In this document: one piece after another, positions 10,790 through 21,143 of the stretch
Numbering within the stretch: position 1 is the stretch's first letter
Layout of the letters: each line of letters opens with the position of its first letter
DNA from: Saccharomycopsis phalli
Lineage: Eukaryota > Ascomycota > Saccharomycetes > Ascoideales > Saccharomycopsidaceae
Length of the DNA stretch: 64,000 nt
Direction: 5' to 3'
NCBI GenBank assembly: GCA_020342235.1
Contig: CP073213.1
Location: 2,119,008-2,183,007 of the forward strand
Notes under the pieces: generated by a model
The model's input: only the letters and a program-made list of their open reading frames with translations
What the model was told of the DNA's origin: nothing
The model's database searches: none
Made by a program: the position numbers and the translations under genes

Positions 10790-11280
10790 ATGTCATGTGG
10801 AACTGCTCAAATAGCGAGTATTGCATCTGAATAGTTTCATCTGGGAACCACTAAATAACTAAATATTGCATCAATTGAATGTCATGATGGAACTGCGCAG
10901 GTATTGTGTGAATTGAATGTCATGGCAGAATCATCAATAGCGAGTATTGTATCAATTGGATATTATAGCGGAACTACTCAAATAGCTAAATATTGCACCA
11001 ATTGAATATGTCATGATGGGAACTACGCAAGCAAGTATTGTATCAATGGAATTATAGTAATGAGGAAACCACTCAAATAACTAAATATTGCATCAATTGA
11101 ATGACATGATGGGACTGCACAGGCAAATATTGTATCAATTGAATGATAGTAATGAGGAAACCACTCAAATAACTAAATATTGCATCAATTGAATGACATG
11201 ATGGGACTGCACAGGCAAATATTGTATCAATTGAATGATAGTAATGAGGAAACTACTCAAACACCTAAATATTGCCAACC
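10790..11280. repeat. tandem 92-bp intergenic repeat, degenerate at its 5' end
   Basis: Two near-identical 92-bp units starting ACTCAAATAACTAAATATTG lie at 11071-11162 and 11163-11254. They are preceded by progressively more diverged copies back to about 10790, containing the same blocks (TATTGCATCAATTGAATG, TCATGATGGGAACT). The region is the 3' flank of the dynein gene and has no open frame, so it is a local tandem minisatellite. Confidence 0.85.
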
Positions 11281-11435
11281 ATGCCCGCTTCTCAGATAAG
11301 GCAAAGCTTAAACTTATGATTCTACTCGTCGGCGCTGGTTGTTTCCCTTTTGCTACAGCACGTTAGAATCGCTGCCGTGCTAGTATCCAGAGAGTGGCTC
11401 AAGACACCTCCAATATCCTAGGCAACAGCTCATTA
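11279..11435 (+). mobile_element. LINE 3'-region fragment
   Basis: This segment (CTTCTCAGATAAGGCAAAGC ... TTCTACTCGTCGG ... TTTCCCTTTTGCTACAGCACG ... GAGTGGCTCAAGACACCTCC) aligns with the reverse complement of about 36740-36900, which lies downstream of a LINE ORF2 C-terminus. It is therefore an old truncated copy of the same L1/Zorro-like element, the only mobile-element trace I found in the conserved part of the window. Confidence 0.6.
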
Positions 11436-11668
11436 ATCCTCCAACGCCCATTAGTTTACATATTTAAAAGCTCTAGTCGAAAGTATTTCTATGTCGCAGA
11501 GTCTTGTTTCGACGACTACATAGAGCACCGCCCTCAGTCATGGACGGCAAAGTATAGATCTCCTCTGGGAGCCTGCTATAACTATCGGCTTAATAAATAT
11601 TATTATTATATATATTGCATCGATTCAACATACTCATGGCACGATCCGCCCATCACTCATAACCACAA

Positions 11669-12637
11669 ATGTCAACAGAAAAATGTGTTGCGCTCGACAT
11701 CAGCATGAAGGTCACCGTCAAACCAAGATCAAAGACTATAAAACCGTACGAGCAATCCGACTTTGCAGCCGACGCCCCGCTCAAAGACTTGGTCCGCGAA
11801 ATCGCAAAGCGCAGCAGACTCAATCCCAACAGAATCAGATTGACATATGTGGACGAAAAGGCAACGTCAAAACACGTCCCGTTTGACGTCTCCAAACCGC
11901 TTTCCGCCAGTTTGCTATCCACCAGCGACGTCACATTGTACGCCAAGGACTTGGGCCCGCAGATTCCATGGAAAACCGTGTTTTCCGTCGAGTACTTTGG
12001 CCCGATTTTGACTCACACCTTGGTCTACTGGTACTACCGTGGACAGCACAATACCACCCAGACGATTTCGTTCTACCTTGTGTTGTTGCATTTCATCAAG
12101 CGGGAACTCGAAAATGAGTTTGTCCACAAATTCTCCAGCGCGACCATGCCGTTGTTCAACTTGTTCAAAAACTGCTTCCACTACTGGATATTGGCCGGCA
12201 TCAATATCGCCTACTTCACCTACGCTCCAAAGTCATTGCCTGGGACCAATGTCCTGTTTCTTGAGCGTGTGTTGTTCCACACCAATGACAATTCACAGAC
12301 CCTCAACTGCATTTTGATTGGCACGTGGGTGTTTTTCGAGGCATCCAACTTGATCACCCACTTGAACTTGAGTAGCCTAAGACCGGCAGGAAGCACAGTG
12401 AGAAAAATCCCAGTAGGCTACGGGTTTAATTGGGTCACATGCCCAAACTACTTCTTTGAGATCATGGCATGGTTGGCGTTTTGCCTCATCAACGGCAACC
12501 CGTTTTCCTGGTTGTTTATCATTGTGGGGACGGTGCAAATGATAATCTGGGCCGTTGGCAAGCAAAAGAGATACATCAAGGAGTTTGGCCAACAGTATCC
12601 AAAGAACCGCAAGATTCTCTTGCCATGTTTATTCTAG
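11669..12637 (+). CDS. TSC13: very-long-chain trans-2,3-enoyl-CoA reductase Tsc13
   Basis: 322-aa ER membrane enzyme catalysing the last reduction of the fatty-acid elongation cycle (trans-2-enoyl-CoA to acyl-CoA, NADPH), needed for sphingolipid very-long acyl chains. The N-terminal ubiquitin-like region contains VKPRSKTIKPYEQ and NPNRIRLTYVDE. A multi-spanning steroid-5-alpha-reductase domain follows, with HFIKRELENEFVHKFS, GTWVFFEASNL, VGYGFNWVTCPNYFFEIMAW (including the conserved catalytic Tyr of the PNYFFE motif) and the C-terminal KRYIKEFGQQYPKNRKILLP. Start: ATG 11669 is the first. An in-frame ATG at 11705 (MKVTVKPRSK) matches the family N-terminus better and may be the real start, giving 310 aa. 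Confidence 0.94.
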   Translation: MSTEKCVALDISMKVTVKPRSKTIKPYEQSDFAADAPLKDLVREIAKRSRLNPNRIRLTYVDEKATSKHVPFDVSKPLSASLLSTSDVTLYAKDLGPQIPWKTVFSVEYFGPILTHTLVYWYYRGQHNTTQTISFYLVLLHFIKRELENEFVHKFSSATMPLFNLFKNCFHYWILAGINIAYFTYAPKSLPGTNVLFLERVLFHTNDNSQTLNCILIGTWVFFEASNLITHLNLSSLRPAGSTVRKIPVGYGFNWVTCPNYFFEIMAWLAFCLINGNPFSWLFIIVGTVQMIIWAVGKQKRYIKEFGQQYPKNRKILLPCLF

Positions 12638-14325
12638 ATGTACGTAGCACCCTGCGTGGTTCTGGGTAAATGTATACACCTTGAGTCTATTCGTATGTCA
12701 GGAGTACCTTAAAGTAGGGTCTGGAGAAGGTACCACGTATCCCCATGCAAGCACCTTTAGGTGGTATGGTTTGTCTAATTTGACATATCCGCAAACTGCG
12801 CGGCGAAGCTCACGGAGTGCTGGAGGAATTTCTACATACTCTGGGCATCTGATCAACGCCGGCACTACTGCAATAGCATCGAAAACGATGTGCATACCAG
12901 TGTCTTAACCCACCCTATGAAAACAAGCCTGGCGTTTTGGGGCACAGCGCACGCATGTACCAGCTGTATCAATAGCATGTGCAGCTTAGTAATTGAATGT
13001 GCCCAGAAATGTGGGAAGCAGCAGTCCAGTCCCACTTGAGTCGACAGACGAGAGCTTATACTGCCGATCTTTTTCAATAATGGCCCCGATTGCTCCTCAG
13101 AAAAGCCAAGCAAATGTATCGTGATGCTATTATAACAGATTGCCACAGAAGACTAAGAGCCAATGTTTCATCATTCAATTAATGACTAGTTTTTCGTGTG
13201 CTGTTATCTGCTATGCACTAGGTCGCTTCTTTAGCAAAAAAAAAAAAAGGGTCTGATAGAAACTCTTGTCATTAATATTTTAATCTTGTATCCAGGTCCT
13301 GAGGAAAATCGTTCTTCAGCATAACCGTAACATGATCGAAACACTAGTACATTACAACAATGCGTTCCAGAAAGTTTGCTGACTTGGTGTCGGCATTTAT
13401 GAATTTCGCTCAGGCCTGAAAGGGGACTGTCAAATTTTTTGCATTTAGTTTAGAATTGATAGACCTATGTATAATCGGAACACTCATAATCACGTACGAA
13501 AAGATTCTCACGAGTAACATACAGATACGGATTATGGGTTAGTTGCGGATACCGTGAATAAAGCTACTCACCCATGGGCATAGAGTTTGTACAATTGGTT
13601 AAAGAATGGGCGAAACAATCATCTGGCGCAGTATAACGAGTTGATTATGTTTACTTTGAGTATTGTGTTGATTATGTTTACTTTGAGAATTGTGTTGATT
13701 ATGTTTACTTTGAGAATTGTGTCAAGTACGTTTACTATGGGAAATGAACAAATTACATTCACTTTGAGAAATAAGTGAATCCTGTTATACCTTCACGGCT
13801 GGCAATTGGCTGTTTTCAGCTTAATCTCAAGACGCTGTTGCCATACCATTGAAAATTCATTGAGAGTTACCACCCTCCCATATGTACCTTTTTCGTTCAT
13901 AGTAATAATCTGGTTAATCCTCGACAAATCACATCTCTTGCAAATCACCCAACCGATAATCACCAAGTGAATGTCCCGATTTTCGAGTCAAGGCGTCGCA
14001 ATGAGAAATATAAGCTGAATAACTCAATTACGGATACACTAGTATATGCAATGTTAATTATACTCGGGAAACTTTTCACTACTATTGGAATCGTACTCTT
14101 CAGGGTGATGGATTTAGAAATTTCATTGATTAAATCATTCAGGACCGATAATATCAGATAGTCTTGCATTATCTGGTGCCACCAAGTCTTTTGCAAGTCA
14201 TGCATCGGAAGTATACCAAAGATGAGTGTTTAAGATACCTTTTACAATATGCACTTTTTTTGACATAAATTCAGCTTATACAACAAGACAGTCATTTAGA
14301 CTTGATGCTATTCATAGCAAGGTGA
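12638..14325. other. gene-free AT-rich region at the core/subtelomere transition
   Basis: 1.7 kb with no supportable gene. Base composition drops visibly to AT-rich here and stays so for the rest of the window. An A-tract lies at about 13237-13248 and a small 27-bp tandem repeat at 13641-13721. Confidence 0.6.
13641..13721. repeat. 27-bp tandem repeat, three copies
   Basis: Three head-to-tail units of 27 bp beginning TTGATTATGTTTACTTTGAG and ending ATTGTG. One or two further degenerate units (TTTACTATGGGAAATGA, TTCACTTTGAGAAATAAG) follow to about 13777. A short frame runs through it only because 27 is a multiple of 3. Confidence 0.85.
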
Positions 14326-15138
14326 TTAATACAAAGCAAGCAATCCTGCAACAACGGCTGCTATTGACGCAAATGTAGCACCCGAAGTGAAAGCAATACC
14401 CTCGCCAGAGAAGACGGAAACGGCGGAGGTGGACTGGACAGTTGATTCTGGTTTGGATTCAACAGAAGGAGAAGCAGAAGGTTTAGAATTGATGTCATTA
14501 ACAGACGAGGCAGAGGCAGAAGACGAAACAGCAGACGAAGCAGCAGACGAGGCAGGAGAGGTATCAGAAGACGCAGCAGAAGAAGCAGCAGCAGGCGAAC
14601 TTTCGGCTTGAGAACTTGGTTGAGAACTTGGTTGAGAACTTGATTGGGAACTTGGTTGGGAACTTGGTTGGGACAGGGGTGCTGGTGCTGATGATGATGT
14701 TGGTACTGCTTCAGCATTGTTGGAGCTAGGCGCACCAGTAGAAGATGGTGCACACGAAGTACCCGTTGGAGCAGTTGGGTCATTGCAAGCCGCCAATGCA
14801 GCAGTCAACGACGGAAAGTAGTTGTCGTACAAACACCATCCGCAGTCCAAGCATCCAGGCAAGTATTTGTTAAAGTTGGAACCGTCAGAACACATGCAGT
14901 CTGTATCGTAAGAGCTTCCTTTGGCACAAGCTTGTGCAGCATAGATCAAGTACCCACAGTTGGCATGACATTCATATGGAACGTCGTCTCTCTTGTGGAT
15001 CCCGGCTACCGCTTCCAAGAAGACATCAGGCAACGAGTTTCGTTTAGAGAACTCAACAAGGTCCCGGCTTGGTGCGGAGACAGCTTGGGCAGCAGAAATG
15101 AGAGCAGTAAGAGACAAGACAAATTTAGCACTAAACAT
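14326..15138 (-). CDS. cysteine-rich GPI-anchored cell-surface protein
   Basis: 270-aa secreted protein. A signal peptide (MFSAKFVLSLTALISAAQAVS) and a Kex2-type KR at residues 49-50 precede a compact domain with ten cysteines (57, 61, 71, 81, 83, 96, 99, 102, 118, 129), including DTDCMCSD and GCLDCGWC. A Ser/Pro/Gln/Ala-rich stalk (repeated QPSSQPSSQ, then Ala/Ser) ends in a hydrophobic tail (FASIAAVVAGLLALY) typical of a GPI signal. The C-x-C and Cys spacing recall CFEM domains, but the count and order do not match, so I do not call CFEM. Start: the ATG at 15138 begins the signal peptide; the longer frame upstream is promoter, with TTTATATAG near 15182. It is divergent from the CFEM gene at 15856 across 717 bp. 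Location in plasma membrane or cell wall is inferred. Confidence 0.82.
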   Translation of the reverse strand: MFSAKFVLSLTALISAAQAVSAPSRDLVEFSKRNSLPDVFLEAVAGIHKRDDVPYECHANCGYLIYAAQACAKGSSYDTDCMCSDGSNFNKYLPGCLDCGWCLYDNYFPSLTAALAACNDPTAPTGTSCAPSSTGAPSSNNAEAVPTSSSAPAPLSQPSSQPSSQSSSQPSSQPSSQAESSPAAASSAASSDTSPASSAASSAVSSSASASSVNDINSKPSASPSVESKPESTVQSTSAVSVFSGEGIAFTSGATFASIAAVVAGLLALY

Positions 15139-15855
15139 TGTTTGCAGGAGAATATATTGGTCTTCTTTTTGGCAGAAACGTCTCTTTATATAGCCCAATC
15201 CGGGGTTCCAATCTCTCAAAATCCTCATGGTCAATTCCGCTTTGGGTAGCTGCATGTGGTGTCATATAAAAACTCAGGGTGTGCTTTATGCCAGAGCTGT
15301 ATTACTGTACTCGTACCGTATAGAGATTTTCTGAGACTCAATTCATCCAAGAAGATTAAGTAAACTTAATACTTTGAGAACTGATTTTTAGCATTCTCTT
15401 TCCCAGCCAGTGTGCAACGGTGTCTGGTATTGTAATGAAAACTGTTATCAAAAAGATCAGTACATGGTTATGCATGAATCAGCACCTGGGGTAAATGAAG
15501 TAGTGCTATTGAGCATAAACAATCGCTTACAATTCTAAGGATAAGAGGCTACTCAAAACACCATAATCTGAATTATATTTCCATTATATTTTCATTGATT
15601 CAATTAAACTGAGACGTGATGATACCAGGTTAGTTTCTGTTTTGACAAGCATTCAGTACAAATAGGATCAAGATTTAACTCAAACGGGGACGGATCCAAC
15701 TGCATCGGCAATTCATATCCATTAATTCACAGGGTGCGAAATAAATTATTTAGCGCAGATGTTATTCCTGATTCTTGGCATTTAAAGTATCCTCACCCCA
15801 TCACAACTAATACACATATAAAAGTGCTGACTGTGATTTTGTTGCATTTTAAACA
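15139..15855. promoter_or_regulatory. divergent promoter region between two cell-surface protein genes
   Basis: 717 bp of AT-rich sequence between the head-to-head starts of the Cys-rich GPI protein and the CFEM protein. TATA-like elements lie near each start (TTTATATAG at about 15182; CACATATAAAAG at about 15812). No gene was found within it. Confidence 0.5.
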
Positions 15856-16485
15856 ATGATTGGTTACTATTGGATTTCATCAGTCTTGCTATTGAGTTTA
15901 GTGAGTGCAGATAACTGGGCTACTTATCCTCAGGTTCCAAAAACAGCTAGTATCAATGGGTTTGCTGATCCTATTTATGACCAGCTCCCTAGTTGCGCAA
16001 AAGAATGTGTTAGGCGTGATACTGGAAATACTCCTTGTCCTTTCTGGGATACTGGATGCTTTTGCGTGATGCCTCAATGGGCCGGGCCTGTAGCAGAATG
16101 TTTTGCAAGTGCCTGTTCTGGTTCAGATGTCGACTCAGCTACTTCATTGGCAATTTCCTTGTGTGGGTCAGTGGGAGCAAAGACTTGGATGATTCCTCCT
16201 GAAGCTTCTACTGCTGTCCAAAAGGCTGAAAACAATGCTGCTAGTGCCACTACCACTGGTACAACTAGTACCGCTACAAGTTCAAATAGTGCCACCACCA
16301 CAAGTGCAACTAATGCTTCGTCATCTGGCAGTCCAAGAGCCACCAGTAGTTCGTCTAATACCGCAAGGTCGTCTTCTGAGTCGTCACCTTCTTCCAGTAG
16401 CACTGCTTCTAAAAATAATGCTAAATCAGTAGGCATTGGTATGTTTGACATGTTTTTTATAGGATTGGTTTCTCTAATGGTTTAA
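15856..16485 (+). CDS. CFEM-domain GPI-anchored haem-binding protein (Rbt5/Pga7 family)
   Basis: 209 aa. A signal peptide of about 18 residues is followed by a CFEM domain (FADPIYDQLPSCAKEC to about residue 103) with exactly eight cysteines at 47, 51, 61, 68, 70, 82, 87 and 103. Asp65 in PFWDTGCFC is at the position that ligands haem iron in characterised Candida CFEM proteins. A Ser/Thr-rich stalk and a hydrophobic C-terminus (IGMFDMFFIGLVSLMV) give a GPI-anchor signal. In the Candida family these proteins extract haem from host haemoproteins and relay it across the wall for iron supply. Family assignment is strong; a haem role here is inferred from the conserved Asp and cysteines. The exact orthologue (RBT5, PGA7, PGA10) is not resolved. 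Confidence 0.92.
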   Translation: MIGYYWISSVLLLSLVSADNWATYPQVPKTASINGFADPIYDQLPSCAKECVRRDTGNTPCPFWDTGCFCVMPQWAGPVAECFASACSGSDVDSATSLAISLCGSVGAKTWMIPPEASTAVQKAENNAASATTTGTTSTATSSNSATTTSATNASSSGSPRATSSSSNTARSSSESSPSSSSTASKNNAKSVGIGMFDMFFIGLVSLMV

Positions 16486-17045
16486 CTAATTGGTAAAATT
16501 ATTAGATTTGGGTTAGTAGCCGCGTTGTTAAGCACTGGGATATAATTATAATGTCCCAGTTATTTACATGAGTGAGCTGTATTACCTTTAGATAGTGAAT
16601 GAATAATTGTGTTTAGTTTAGAGTACAGCCCAAAAGTAAATAGAATTTAAAGAGTAATTGAATATATTGCTTAACAAAGCACTATGATCTCGCAATTGTC
16701 TCTATCAAATAGGTATTGTCGTGTTTCTTTTACTATATCGATATTCCAAATTTAAAACATTTCCTAAATTACTGACAGCAACCTGCTATATATAATATAA
16801 TAACTAATATGTGACTTAGTAAAACAAGTAGAAAGGCTATCTACTTATAATTATGTGAATAGGACGACTCGGCCGTACATTCTTTTTGGTAATAGGGATA
16901 ATACATGCGGGGCAGCCCTTATTGTCTTGGGCGGAAGATTCGGAAGGAAATAACAACGACAGGGATTTAGTGTTAGTAAGACAAATCAAATGTTACTGTA
17001 TTATACAAGATATTAATATATTATTTGCAAGTTTATTTACATAGC
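16486..17045. other. intergenic region between convergent CFEM and MFS genes
   Basis: 560 bp, AT-rich, between two convergent 3' ends. I see no gene or clear element. Confidence 0.6.
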
Positions 17046-19390
17046 TCAAGCATCCTCTTTAGCCTCAACCGATGGGTTAGCAGAAGCAACCGATTCTACC
17101 GCTGACTCTGGCTCTATAATGAAAAACATTAACAAGAACTGTAAGACAGAAGCAGCAAATGGCACGTATAATGCATGGTAGAACTTCTGATATGTATCTT
17201 CCAATTTGACTGGGTCACATCGGTCAAATTCCAACACACCCAAGAGTGTAGAAGTAATGGCACTGGCAATACAGACACCTACTTGCCCAATTGTTTGGAA
17301 CACACCTGTCACCAAGCCGTGCAAGTGCAACGGCGTGTGAGACATAATACCATTTAAATATACAAGGAAGTACAAGTTTGCGGCATATCCAGCAATGAAA
17401 AGCGGTATAAACTCAAATTTCCAGTAGCTGTTTGCACTCTTGTAATCGATTCTAGTCATCCAAATGGTGCTTCCTGTCATGAGGAAACCAGAAATAAAAA
17501 GTGTGTTCTTGACGCCGACAACCGAGACGTAACGCGAACGGAAGATAATTGAGCCAAAGACCAATGCAGTAGCATGTGGAAGAAGCTTAACGCCAGCCAT
17601 GATATAGCTATCCCCTTCAATGTACTGATGGTATTGAGTCAATGTGGCAATTATTCCGATAAAGGAAATATACAAGCTGAAAATACCAAAAAACAATGGG
17701 AAGAAATTTGGAAGCTTGAAAATGATGGTAGGAAACAACAAATCCATCTTGGTTCTCCAATCAGCCTTCTCTTCTTGGATAGGAGTTTCTGGCAATACCG
17801 TATCCGTATCATCCTTGTCGCTCATAGTAGCATTCGCAATTTGCAAAGGGTGTCTCTTCTTATAAGTAGCAATATAAACGTTCTCCCATAAGAGGACTGC
17901 AACAATTAATACAAAACCAACCGGTATTGTGACGTACACTTTTGGAGAGTTCCATTTCTGACCAGCCTCAGTCAACCCCAAGATAACAAGAAGTAAGCCT
18001 GCGATTAAAGTAACCAAGCCAGGATAGTCTATATTCTTTATACTGAGGTTTAAGTGTCCCTGTGTTTTTTCAATTGGAATTAAAAAGAAGTAGAGCATGA
18101 TTGAAAACACCATTGACGCGGAAAAGGTGAAGTAGAAAAGCCCTTTGTAGCCTATTTTGCTTTCATCAAAAGCACCTCCCAAGTCAATCCCGTAGCCAAA
18201 GCTTGCAGTCAAAACAATGTCAAAGAAACGAATAGCCTTCTCCAAAGCAGGTCCTTGAAAATAATTTCCAGTAATGGCGTACCCTGACGGAAGTAATGCT
18301 GCTCCAGAAATTCCTTGCAACGCTCTAAACACAATGATCACGTAAATGTTATCAACTGCCGCGGTGATCAAGGAAAAGATCCCCATGGTAAAAGTTCCCC
18401 AAAAAAAAACTAAGTGCACACCAAAAACATCAGCCATCTTACCAAGCATGATAATAAACGAGCCTAAGGTCAATGCGTAAGCAGAAATCACCCAACAAAC
18501 AGTAGTAGAATCGACATGAAGATGCTCAGAGATGGACACAACAGAAATCAAGGCCCCAGTAACATTAAGATTGTCCAATGTTATAGCCAACAAAACAATC
18601 CCGTACACAAATGGCTTTGGACGGTATTTAGCTGGGACCAAAGTCCTGCCCTTATCCACACCGGTGTATAAAGTATTCCACAAGGTCATTATTGAAAACT
18701 AATATGCCAAAAATAAAAGGAATAGCACCCTTAAGTATTGATTCCCCACATTATATTACTAATGTAATAATCACGGGTAGCTATGCAATACCCAAAATAC
18801 ATATATTGAGCACATTTGCCGGGTTTGCGAATACGGGCTTTGAGCTTGTATGCTAACACGAGGATCTATCAACGGGCCGCAATAATAATAATGATGAAAA
18901 ATAAGGCAGCGAATAGCAATATTTTGTCAAATAATGTATCCAATATCTTATTTTGTGTCCTTTTCTTTCAAGTAAGTCCTACATTATCTGATAATTTAAC
19001 AGATAACTCCGACATGGTGCATGTTGCTTAATAATTCGCCCTACATGATTTTGATTGATGTAGGTATACGAAACAGCCACAACAAGAATACTTGGCCTAA
19101 ATCAAAACTTTTGTACCATTCAGAACGGAGCTTAGCGCTTTTAATCGCATTCAAAACCAGAAGAAGCCAAACAAAGTTTCACGAAGCTTCTCTGATTACC
19201 CGTGTCTTGAAGTATTCAATATAATGTCCGCCGAAATTCGAACCATATATGGACATTTATATGCTTGACGGTTCCGCTTCCTGGATATGTGTTTGTAGCA
19301 CTGATCATAGGTGCCATAACAACGGGTCAATGCATGCCAGATTAGTAGTGGTATATTTCAAGAGACGGTCGGTGTTTGCCAGTGTGTTGT
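17040..19390. repeat. segmental duplication, copy 1 (partner about 33840-36310)
   Basis: The MFS gene and about 700 bp upstream of it recur at 33840-36310 in the same orientation. Homology outside the gene is seen in the promoter (AAAGGAATAGC, TTAAGTATT, AATCACGGG) and further out (TGTTTGTAGCACTG-TCATA, ATAATTCG-CCTAC). The upstream parts have diverged more than the coding part. Confidence 0.8.
17046..18689 (-). CDS. DHA2-family MFS drug:H+ antiporter-like transporter, copy 1
   Basis: 547-aa major facilitator with about 14 membrane segments, like the fungal DHA2 family (Atr1-type multidrug/boron exporters). Seen: the motif A-like GKMADVFGVH after TM2, the DNLNVTGALISVV TM1 motif, VFRALQGISGAALLPSGYAITGNYF in TM4-5, a cytosolic central loop rich in Asp/Glu/Lys, and a second half ending in GLVTGVFQTIGQVG. 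Closely related to the copy at 33849-35492 (same length, mostly identical). Unlike that copy, three acidic residues (Asp157, Asp169, Asp175) replace Ala, Val and Ala around TM5 and its antiporter motif C region. The frame is intact, so this is either changed function or early decay. Substrate unknown. Confidence 0.88.
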   Translation of the reverse strand: MTLWNTLYTGVDKGRTLVPAKYRPKPFVYGIVLLAITLDNLNVTGALISVVSISEHLHVDSTTVCWVISAYALTLGSFIIMLGKMADVFGVHLVFFWGTFTMGIFSLITAAVDNIYVIIVFRALQGISGAALLPSGYAITGNYFQGPALEKAIRFFDIVLTASFGYGIDLGGAFDESKIGYKGLFYFTFSASMVFSIMLYFFLIPIEKTQGHLNLSIKNIDYPGLVTLIAGLLLVILGLTEAGQKWNSPKVYVTIPVGFVLIVAVLLWENVYIATYKKRHPLQIANATMSDKDDTDTVLPETPIQEEKADWRTKMDLLFPTIIFKLPNFFPLFFGIFSLYISFIGIIATLTQYHQYIEGDSYIMAGVKLLPHATALVFGSIIFRSRYVSVVGVKNTLFISGFLMTGSTIWMTRIDYKSANSYWKFEFIPLFIAGYAANLYFLVYLNGIMSHTPLHLHGLVTGVFQTIGQVGVCIASAITSTLLGVLEFDRCDPVKLEDTYQKFYHALYVPFAASVLQFLLMFFIIEPESAVESVASANPSVEAKEDA

Positions 19391-21143
19391 TTTCGTGACG
19401 CTCTTTTCTATATGGTTCAGTAAGATCTTGGATAGTATTATCATATTACATGAGGTATTAACCTATCAGTTCACTTAAATGTTATAGTAACGTAAAAGTG
19501 TCTATGCTCCTTTAGGTGTTGAAACAATTGGAATAGTCAAAGCCCGGAGTTTCCGTACGGCTTCATCCTTCCCGGATGAGACATGCCAGATACTTTATCT
19601 TGACATTCCGATTTTTAGGAATGCTGCGAAGAACACGGTCTAGGACATACTCAGACGAGTAATTGGAGCTGAAAAAGTATAGCACATTGTCATCATCACC
19701 CAGTGGATCGTACAATTTGGCATTGCCAATTGATATTTTAGTGTTTCTTGGGAACTCGAAAATGCTTCAAGGCGATCCGTCAGTAGAAATCAAGGGCATT
19801 AGTACCTTTGCCTATTATTTGCTAGGCCCAAAATTCCTTTCAGCGAGAACATGCAAGGCCATTGAAGATTGAAGAATCTTCAAATCAGGAGCACTTGGGA
19901 TCGCAATTTGATCCAAATCGCGTTTTGATGGTACTTGATCTTAGAAGTCTACCAAGAAGTTAGTGGACCGAGCTTAAGATCCTTTTGGGGCAGGTCAAGG
20001 CCTCAGTGAGTAAAAGTTTGTCTTTGTTGGTGGTGTCATGAGCGTGAATCCGTTCCGTGTAGTGTCTTACAGTGGAACTGGCGAGTAATCTCTTTGGTGT
20101 CCACTAGTCTTCGCCTTCTGTCAGTTGTTGGTCTGAGCTTTGAGGACTCGGGTCTTTTATTGGAGTAATATTCAACTATGGGTCATCCGGTCGGACTGGA
20201 CTTGGATCTTCATTTCTGCTTTATGGTTTATCTCTAATGCCACTTCATTGAATGACCTTCAATATGTCAACGGTTGTCTCGAGAGCTATAAGAGTCTCGG
20301 ATAAGAGGATATGTACAAGTTTCTTGGTTTTTCACCCCTAACACTATCTAATTACTAGTGGTCTTTTCGAGTGAATTGAAGAACCATCGGATGCGCTGTT
20401 CTATCGCTATTCATTTTAGCAGCACTTGGATCGGAGCGATCCTACTTCGATATCGAGGATTCCGGTCAGAGTCGGCTTTAACATACCTAGTGCAGAGCGT
20501 AAAGAGACGTTGTAGCTTACTCGGATAGCTTCAATTTGATTTTCTGTTAACTTGCTGTGTAAAGTTTCTAGTCGATAGGCAATAGGAGGTAGCACACAGG
20601 CCCTAAAAAGTGTTAGCGTGGCACGTACTCAGATTCCATAAGTAATGCGGATTATTTCTAGATCTTCCCAGTAGCATTTGCAATAATAACTGGTTTTATG
20701 AAACCAATACTTTGTCTATTCTGGAGCTGGGACTTTGACAATACCAATGTAGATTATAACTGAACAAGCTGGTTAATTATCCAACTGATTCACAGACAAC
20801 AAAGGATTACTCAGATATGCGGACCATTACTAAAAACTTGAGCTGCTTCTAAAGTCATATGATTAATTTTGCGCTATTCTATTGCTTGGACTTTGACATT
20901 ACTACTGTTGAAGACTGCACTATCATGTGACTAAATTAACTATCACGTGATATTCTCTGAGGGGAAGTCATCTCGGTAATAACCACACATTACTGAACTA
21001 CCCACCACGTGATCACTATCACCAGAAGGTCAACGTAGCAATAACCAATCGACAAGACAAAGCATGTTACGCAAAGAAATGATTTGTAAATATTAAAATA
21101 TTAAAGATTACCTAGTGCTGTAAAAGTTCTAAATGTACTTAGC
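18690..21143. other. gene-poor region upstream of the MFS gene
   Basis: 2.45 kb. The first 700 bp are duplicated promoter sequence. The remainder (19.4-21.1 kb) has only short frames without recognisable domains. E-box-type sites occur near the distal end (ATCATGTGAC at about 20923, ATCACGTGAT at about 20942, CCACGTGATC at about 21005). No supportable gene. Confidence 0.5.

Noticed and set aside
14326-15138. CFEM domain in the Cys-rich GPI protein
   Set aside because: Ten cysteines in the wrong spacing and no haem-ligand motif, unlike the true CFEM protein next to it.
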